A stretch of 64,000 nt of DNA from Amycolatopsis sp. MtRt-6. Its GTDB lineage: Bacteria; Actinomycetota; Actinomycetes; Mycobacteriales; Pseudonocardiaceae. The notes beneath the pieces are model-generated. The model was not told the origin of the DNA. It searched no databases and saw only the letters and a program-made list of their open reading frames with translations. The translations under genes were made by a program, and so were the position numbers. This document shows positions 59,517 through 64,000 of this stretch, one piece after another. The stretch covers positions 1-64,000 of the forward strand of contig NZ_JADWPD010000019.1 of the NCBI RefSeq assembly GCF_017308975.1, in the 5' to 3' direction. Within the stretch, counting starts at the first letter, position 1; each line of letters starts with the position of its first letter.

Positions 59517-59709
59517 GACCTGCAATGATCGCACGCTTTCGCGCCGGTGGTGCCCATGCCGGACAACTCCTGGTTCCGCAAGCGAAGTGCTGGTTTCCCG
59601 TCCCGGCACACCGTCCCACACCGGCACCGGGCACACATCGACCGAATCGAAGGCCGGCGGTGGAAACCCGGTCCACCGGACGGCCAAGCCGTATCCACCG
59701 ATCGGAGGA

Positions 59710-60582
59710 CTACGGGGTGGCCCTGGCGTGCTCGACGAGGAGGTCGGCGAAGGCGTCCGGCTGGTCGATCGGGGTGAGGTGACCGCAGTCTTCGAGCAGG
59801 TGCTGGTCGAGGTGGCCGGTGATCGGCTCGAGCTGGCGGGCGGTGGCCGCGCCGAGCACGCCACCGCCGATGGCGAGGGCCGGCGTCGTCAGCCGCCGGT
59901 CCCGCGCCCAGTTCCCGATCCATTCCGCGGTGGCCGGCATCGCGCGGTAGTGGTCGAAGGCGTTGCCGAGACTTGTTCTGCCCCGGTAGGCCTCGACGAT
60001 CACCCGGGTGAGGTCCGCCGGCACACCCCGGCGGCTGCCGGCGGAGAGGAAGAAGCGGACGTAGCGCTCCGCCGAGCTCTCCAGGACGTCCTCGGCCAGG
60101 CCACCGGGCGCCTGGTGGAAGCCGAACCACCACGGCGGCCCCTGCCGCAGGAAGGCCTCGGCACCGGGCAGGAGCCCGATCAGCCCTTCGGACAGGGTCA
60201 GGCTGCTCACGCGCCCGGGCGACGATGCCGCCAGGGCGAAGGCCGGCGTGACACCCAGATCGGTGCCGACGACGTGGGCCTCGCGGTCACCGAGGACGGC
60301 CAGCATCCGGAGCAGGTCCGCGGCGATCGCGGAGGCGTGGTAGCCACGGACGGCGGGCGTGCTGTCGCCCAGCCCGTGCAGGTCGGGCGCGATGGCCCGG
60401 AACCCGGCCGCCGCCAGCCGGGGCGCGACACCGCGCCAGATCGCGCGGGTGTGCGGAAAGCCGTGCAGCAGCAGGACGGCCGGGCCCTGCCCGAGGGTCT
60501 CCACGACGAGTTCGACCCCGTCGATCGGTACCCGGTGCACGGTCGCGCCCGGAAGGTGAGCGGACAGGGTCAGCTGGCGCAC
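59710..60582 (-). CDS. Alpha/beta hydrolase with Asp nucleophile (epoxide hydrolase-like)
   Basis: This 290-residue protein has LLLHGFPHTRAIWRGVAP near the N-terminus and the nucleophile elbow GTDLGV, with Asp in place of Ser, as in epoxide hydrolases and haloalkane dehalogenases. The histidine is in DCGHLTP. The elbow lacks the usual Trp of GHDWG. GTG at 60582 has AAGGAG upstream. It is divergent from hxlR with 52 bases between and probably under its control. Confidence 0.8.
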   Translation of the reverse strand: MRQLTLSAHLPGATVHRVPIDGVELVVETLGQGPAVLLLHGFPHTRAIWRGVAPRLAAAGFRAIAPDLHGLGDSTPAVRGYHASAIAADLLRMLAVLGDREAHVVGTDLGVTPAFALAASSPGRVSSLTLSEGLIGLLPGAEAFLRQGPPWWFGFHQAPGGLAEDVLESSAERYVRFFLSAGSRRGVPADLTRVIVEAYRGRTSLGNAFDHYRAMPATAEWIGNWARDRRLTTPALAIGGGVLGAATARQLEPITGHLDQHLLEDCGHLTPIDQPDAFADLLVEHARATP

Positions 60583-60634
60583 AGGAACTCTCCTTGGTTA
60601 CGGTCGGGAACGTGGTCACCGTAGGAAACCCCCG

Positions 60635-61108
60635 ATGAACGGGGAAGAAGGCACTTTTCCCGCACCAGGTAACCCCGTGGTAACCGCCTCGCGGCAGGGG
60701 GACCTGTTCGATCCTCGGTGTCCGACGAGGCAGCTGCTCGACCGGGTGGGGTCGCGGTGGACGACCATGGCGGTGCTGACGCTCGCCGCCGCCGAGGGCG
60801 AGCTGCGGTTCAGCGAGCTGAAACGCGGGATGGCCGGTGTGTCGCAGAAGATGCTGGCGCAGACCCTCCGGGCGCTGGAACGAGACGGGCTCGTCGGTCG
60901 TCGTGTCGAGGCGAGCAAGCCGCCGCGGGTGTACTACCGGCTCACCGGCCTGGGCACGACGCTCGTCGCGCCACTGGGGAGCCTGCGAGCGTGGGCTGAG
61001 CAGTACATGTCCGTGGTGCAGCACCACGGTTCGGCGTTCGACGCCGCGTTCCCGCTAGGTGGGGGTGGTGGCGGTCCAGCTGGCCAGGATGTCGATGGCT
61101 CGGCGTGA
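60635..61108 (+). CDS. HxlR-family transcriptional regulator
   Basis: This 157-residue winged-helix protein has CPTRQLLDRVGSRWTTMAVL, RFSELKRGMAGVSQKMLAQT and RRVEASKPPRVYYRLT, the standard HxlR segments with a single N-terminal cysteine (Cys in DPRCPTR), which often senses oxidants or electrophiles. It is divergent from the hydrolase. The last 54 bases overlap the end of the convergent XRE gene and encode a Gly-rich tail. Confidence 0.88.
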   Translation: MNGEEGTFPAPGNPVVTASRQGDLFDPRCPTRQLLDRVGSRWTTMAVLTLAAAEGELRFSELKRGMAGVSQKMLAQTLRALERDGLVGRRVEASKPPRVYYRLTGLGTTLVAPLGSLRAWAEQYMSVVQHHGSAFDAAFPLGGGGGGPAGQDVDGSA

Positions 61109-61906
61109 GGGCGACCCGGGTTCGGTGGTGTAGACGAACAGGGTGGTCTCGGGGTCGCCGGGGAGGGTGAGGGTTTCGTAGTCGACGGTGAGGTCTCCGA
61201 CGAGGTGGTGCCGGAGGCGTTTCGAGCCGTGGGTGCGCTGGTGGACGCGGTGTTGTTCCCACCACTGGTCGAATTCGCGGCTGTGTTCGCGCAGTTCGGT
61301 GACGAGGTCGGTGGTGACGCGGTCGTCGGGGTGGCGGCCGGCTTCGAACCGGAGGCTTTCGACGGCGGCGCGGGCTTGGTCGGGCCAGTCGAGGAAGAGG
61401 GCCCGGGCGCCGTCGTCGAGGAACATCCAGCGGGCGTAGTTGCGGTGGGCGGCGGGGAGCTGGTCGAAGTCGGTGAAGAGGGCTTTGGCCATGCGGTTGG
61501 CGGCGAGGACGTCGGTGCGGCGGCCGAGGATGAGGGCGGGCTCGCCGTCGAGGGCGTCGAGGAGCTGGTAGAGGCCGGGGCGGACGCGTTGGACGTCGCG
61601 GGCTCGGCGGTGGGCCGGTGCCGAGGTCAGGCCGATGAGGTCGTCGAGGTGGGCGCGTCCGGCGGCGTCGAGGCCGAGGGCGCGGCCGATGGCTTCGACG
61701 ACGGCGGCGGAGGGAACGATCCGGCGGCCTTGTTCGAGGCGGGCGTAGTAGTCGGTGGACACGCCGGCGAGGCGGGCGACTTCTTCGCGGCGGAGGCCGG
61801 GTACGCGGCGGACGCGCCCGTCGGGGGGCAGGCCGGCGCGGGCGGGATCGATCTGGCTGCGGGCCCGCCGCAGGAAATCGGCGAGTTCCGGGTTGGTCCT
61901 GGGCAC
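61055..61906 (-). CDS. XRE-family regulator with MmyB-like ligand-binding domain
   Basis: This 283-residue protein has an N-terminal helix-turn-helix (LRREEVARLAGVSTDYYARL EQGRR) and a C-terminal MmyB-like PAS-type domain (ANRMAKALFTDFDQLPAAHR, then NYARWMF). This class commonly represses a divergent dehydrogenase or related gene. GTG at 61906 gives the usual beginning PRTNPELADFLRRAR. It is divergent from the DJ-1/PfpI gene (184 bases between) and overlaps hxlR by 54 bases at the 3' end. Confidence 0.88.
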   Translation of the reverse strand: MPRTNPELADFLRRARSQIDPARAGLPPDGRVRRVPGLRREEVARLAGVSTDYYARLEQGRRIVPSAAVVEAIGRALGLDAAGRAHLDDLIGLTSAPAHRRARDVQRVRPGLYQLLDALDGEPALILGRRTDVLAANRMAKALFTDFDQLPAAHRNYARWMFLDDGARALFLDWPDQARAAVESLRFEAGRHPDDRVTTDLVTELREHSREFDQWWEQHRVHQRTHGSKRLRHHLVGDLTVDYETLTLPGDPETTLFVYTTEPGSPSRRAIDILASWTATTPT

Positions 61907-62090
61907 GGGTCGAGTATCCCCCGAGCCGGCGCGGCCCTGGGTGGACCGGCGAGTCCCAGGTTCCGAAGACCGCGTCTCCGCAGGGCGCGAGATGGGCCCC
62001 CGGAAGGGCTTGCGGTGGGCGACGCTTGAGGCCACCGCACAGACCGCCGGCGTCACCGACTTCGCCGACTCGTTACCGGAAGGAACAATC

Positions 62091-62783
62091 GTGCGCAAGA
62101 TCCTGATCGTCATGTCCGCCGCGAGCATCTGGGAGCGCACCGACGGCTCGGAGTACCCGACCGGATACTGGGCCGAAGAGGTCGCCGCGCCCCACGAGAA
62201 GTTCGTGCGGGCCGGCTTCACGGTCGACTTCGCTTCCCCGGGCGGCGTGCTGCAGCCGCTCGACGCCCACAGCGCCGACCCGGAGATCGCCGGCCCGGAC
62301 TGCGCGCACTACGTGGCGCACGCCGCGCGGGCGCTGAGTGAGTTCGGTCCGCTGCTCAAGCTGGACGAAATCGACATCGACGACTACGCCGCCGTGGTCA
62401 TCCCCGGCGGGCACGGCCCGGTGGTCGACCTCTACCAGGACCGCGACCTCGGCCGGCTGCTCACCGAGGCGGACGCGGCCGGGAAGATCATCGGCGCCGT
62501 CTGCCACGGCCCCGCCGGCCTTCTGTCCGCTGTGGACGAAGACGGCGAATGGCTGTTCGCGGGCCGGGAGATGACGGCCTTCACCGACGAAGAGGAGCAG
62601 AGCTTCGGCACCGCGGAAGGCGCTCCGTGGCTCCTGGCCGGGACGCTGCGTCAGAAGGGGGCGAAGCATTCCGGGGGACCGGCGTACCAGGCGTACAACG
62701 TGCAGGACCGGAACCTCTTCACCGGCCAGAACCCGGCCTCCAGCGCCCCCATGGCCGAGGCCATGATCGGCGCGCTCGAGTAG
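62091..62783 (+). CDS. DJ-1/PfpI family protein (Hsp31-like)
   Basis: This 230-residue protein has VIPGGHGPVVDLYQDRDLGR and the nucleophile-elbow cysteine in GAVCHGPAGLLS (about residue 140), with an upstream acidic residue. The layout with a long N-terminal YWAEEVAAPHEKF segment is Hsp31/glyoxalase-III-like: chaperone or methylglyoxal detoxification. GTG at 62091 has AAGGAA upstream. It is likely repressed by the divergent XRE regulator. Confidence 0.85.
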   Translation: MRKILIVMSAASIWERTDGSEYPTGYWAEEVAAPHEKFVRAGFTVDFASPGGVLQPLDAHSADPEIAGPDCAHYVAHAARALSEFGPLLKLDEIDIDDYAAVVIPGGHGPVVDLYQDRDLGRLLTEADAAGKIIGAVCHGPAGLLSAVDEDGEWLFAGREMTAFTDEEEQSFGTAEGAPWLLAGTLRQKGAKHSGGPAYQAYNVQDRNLFTGQNPASSAPMAEAMIGALE

Positions 62784-63032
62784 CGAGGAACCCGTGATCG
62801 CCGCTCTGCCCCGGCCCGATCCCCCTACGCCGATGCGGACCACCTGACACCGGAAAACGGCAACCGGCCTGCCGCACAAGCCATCCGCCAGGCCGCGTGG
62901 CTTCTCGCCGCACTGCCCCCTGCCCGAGGCGGTTCGGCCGAGTGTCTTTCGTGACGGTCTGCCGAACCGGCGGAGGCGTGGCAGTGGTGGACAACCAGGT
63001 TCTGTGCGGCGGGCAGGCGCCACCAGCTATTA

Positions 63033-63051
63033 TTCCAGTTCCAAACTGAAA
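63033..63051. promoter_or_regulatory. Operator-like dyad upstream of the ROK gene
   Basis: TTCCAGTT and AACTGAAA flank CCA with one mismatch. It is AT-rich and ends 19 bases before the GTG. ROK repressors often bind AGTT/AACT-type dyads near their own promoters, so autoregulation is plausible. Confidence 0.5.
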
Positions 63052-63070
63052 CCTTTGTTATGGTGGCGGT

Positions 63071-64000
63071 GTGCCGATCAACCCGACCACGCGCGACCAC
63101 AACAAAGCGTCGGTCCTCGACGTCGTTCTCGCTGAGGCGCCCATGACGCGCAACAAGCTCATCGAGCTGACGGGTCTGAGCAAGGCCACGGTGTCGAGGG
63201 CGGTGGAGGAACTGCGGGCCGACGGCTTCGTCGTGGACCGCGGGGTCGACGCGGTCGCCGGTCGTGGCCGGCCGTCCACCTGCCTGGACATTCCCGGCAC
63301 CACCGGGCACGTCGCCGGCGTGAGCTTCGGTGCGCAGACCACCGGTGTTCTCGTGAGCGACCTGAGAGGACGCGAAATCCAGCACGTGATCGTGCCCACC
63401 GCGAACCACGACGACGCCGGCAAGGCCGCCGCCTGGCTGGCCGGCCTGGTCGCCGGCGCCAGCCGGCCCGCGGCAGGGCCGCTGCGCCAGGTCGTCGTGG
63501 CCGTGCCCGGCCGGGTCCGCGACGGTGGCGAGATCTTCGGCCCGGCGGAGTCGATGACCTACCTCGCCGGCTCCCGCCTGCAAGGCGCGCTGGCGGACCT
63601 GGTCGGCGCTCCGGTGCTGCTCGACAGCGATGCGAACGCGTCTTTGCTGGGCATCCTCACCGACGACGTCACGATCGGGAACGCCGCACTCTTCAGTCTC
63701 AGCAGCATGCTCAGCTTCGCCTGCCGCGCCGATCGCGAGCCGGCGCGCGGGAGCACTCCGTCGTTCGGTGACGTCGGCGTGCTCTTCTCCGGAGTGCGCG
63801 GCAAACCTCTCGACGGCCTGCTGAGCACGGGAGGCCTGCTCGCGTTCGCGCGTGAGCAGGGGCTGGGGCTGGAACGCATCGACGATCTCTGGGGTGAGAC
63901 GCACCACGACGAGGCGCGCACGGCGGTGGTGGAGGCGTTCACCACGGCGTTGGTGACTGCTGTGACCACCGTCGTCGTGACCCTGGACCCGGAGTCGATC
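63071..64000 (+). CDS. ROK-family transcriptional repressor, cut by window end
   Basis: The first 310 residues are visible and there is no stop before the window end. The N-terminus is a winged helix (MTRNKLIELTGLSKATVSRA, GRGRPS) and the rest follows the ROK sugar-kinase fold, with GVSFGAQTTGVLVSDLRG (phosphate loop region) and LLDSDANASLLG. The zinc-binding C-x-C-G-x2-G-C motif usual for ROK proteins is not seen in the expected region, so sugar binding may be altered. GTG at 63071 follows an AT-rich promoter. Confidence 0.8.
   Translation, partial: MPINPTTRDHNKASVLDVVLAEAPMTRNKLIELTGLSKATVSRAVEELRADGFVVDRGVDAVAGRGRPSTCLDIPGTTGHVAGVSFGAQTTGVLVSDLRGREIQHVIVPTANHDDAGKAAAWLAGLVAGASRPAAGPLRQVVVAVPGRVRDGGEIFGPAESMTYLAGSRLQGALADLVGAPVLLDSDANASLLGILTDDVTIGNAALFSLSSMLSFACRADREPARGSTPSFGDVGVLFSGVRGKPLDGLLSTGGLLAFAREQGLGLERIDDLWGETHHDEARTAVVEAFTTALVTAVTTVVVTLDPESI

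Overview
The window looks like chromosomal DNA of a filamentous actinomycete, most likely of the Pseudonocardiaceae (Amycolatopsis-like). Supporting signs are very high GC with strong GC3 bias, many GTG/TTG starts, frequent ATGA stop/start overlaps, dense LuxR/MarR/MerR/HxlR/XRE regulators, and NRPS/PKS genes. The assignment is an inference from gene content. No rRNA, tRNA, CRISPR array or complete insertion sequence was seen.

Layout. 0-11 kb: a hydrogenase-maturation HoxX homologue with no hydrogenase in view, a divergent MarR / PLP-decarboxylase pair around a clear operator, AraC and LAL-type LuxR regulators, and a three-gene alpha/beta-hydrolase operon. 11.2-17.7 kb: a tightly coupled five-gene operon of type II thioesterase, adenylation-carrier didomain, carrier-type FADH2 halogenase, proton antiporter and tyrosine phenol-lyase (TPL). 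This is the most interesting locus: read together, the genes predict loading of an aromatic amino acid (probably Tyr), halogenation on the carrier, hydrolytic release, and C-C cleavage to a halogenated phenol. 17.7-20.6 kb: a DUF4157 (eCIS-associated) protein translationally coupled to a prolipoprotein diacylglyceryl transferase-like membrane protein.

20.7-34 kb: an ACC-deaminase-family enzyme, a DUF222/HNH protein, a zone of decayed genes (alcohol dehydrogenase, a RarA-like tail, an aldehyde-dehydrogenase scar, an NRPS carrier/thioesterase relic), a MerR regulator, an MDR oxidoreductase, a universal stress protein, an EthD protein, and a DesKR-like two-component system divergent from an ABC-2 exporter and a secreted peptidase. 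33.4-35.3 kb: two secreted proteins separated by a strong hairpin. 35.3-38.4 kb: a methyltransferase, an SLC13-type transporter and a CBS protein, plus a tiny membrane protein. 38.6-41.7 kb: a LysR-catB-catA-catC catechol ortho-cleavage operon with a LysR box upstream.

41.7-47.3 kb: a lipoprotein and a block of visibly lower GC encoding a PhyH oxygenase, glycosyltransferase, MHS-type transporter, methyltransferase and SDR, which is a candidate small acquired biosynthetic cluster. 48-54.3 kb: one large protein with order acyl-AMP ligase-ACP-KS-AT(malonyl)-DH-KR-ACP and no thioesterase. 54.3-59.5 kb: a membrane glycosyltransferase, an ABC-2 exporter and a second NarL-type two-component system, all leftward. 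59.7-64 kb: an alpha/beta-hydrolase/HxlR divergent pair, an XRE regulator divergent from a DJ-1/PfpI protein, and a ROK-family repressor cut by the window end.
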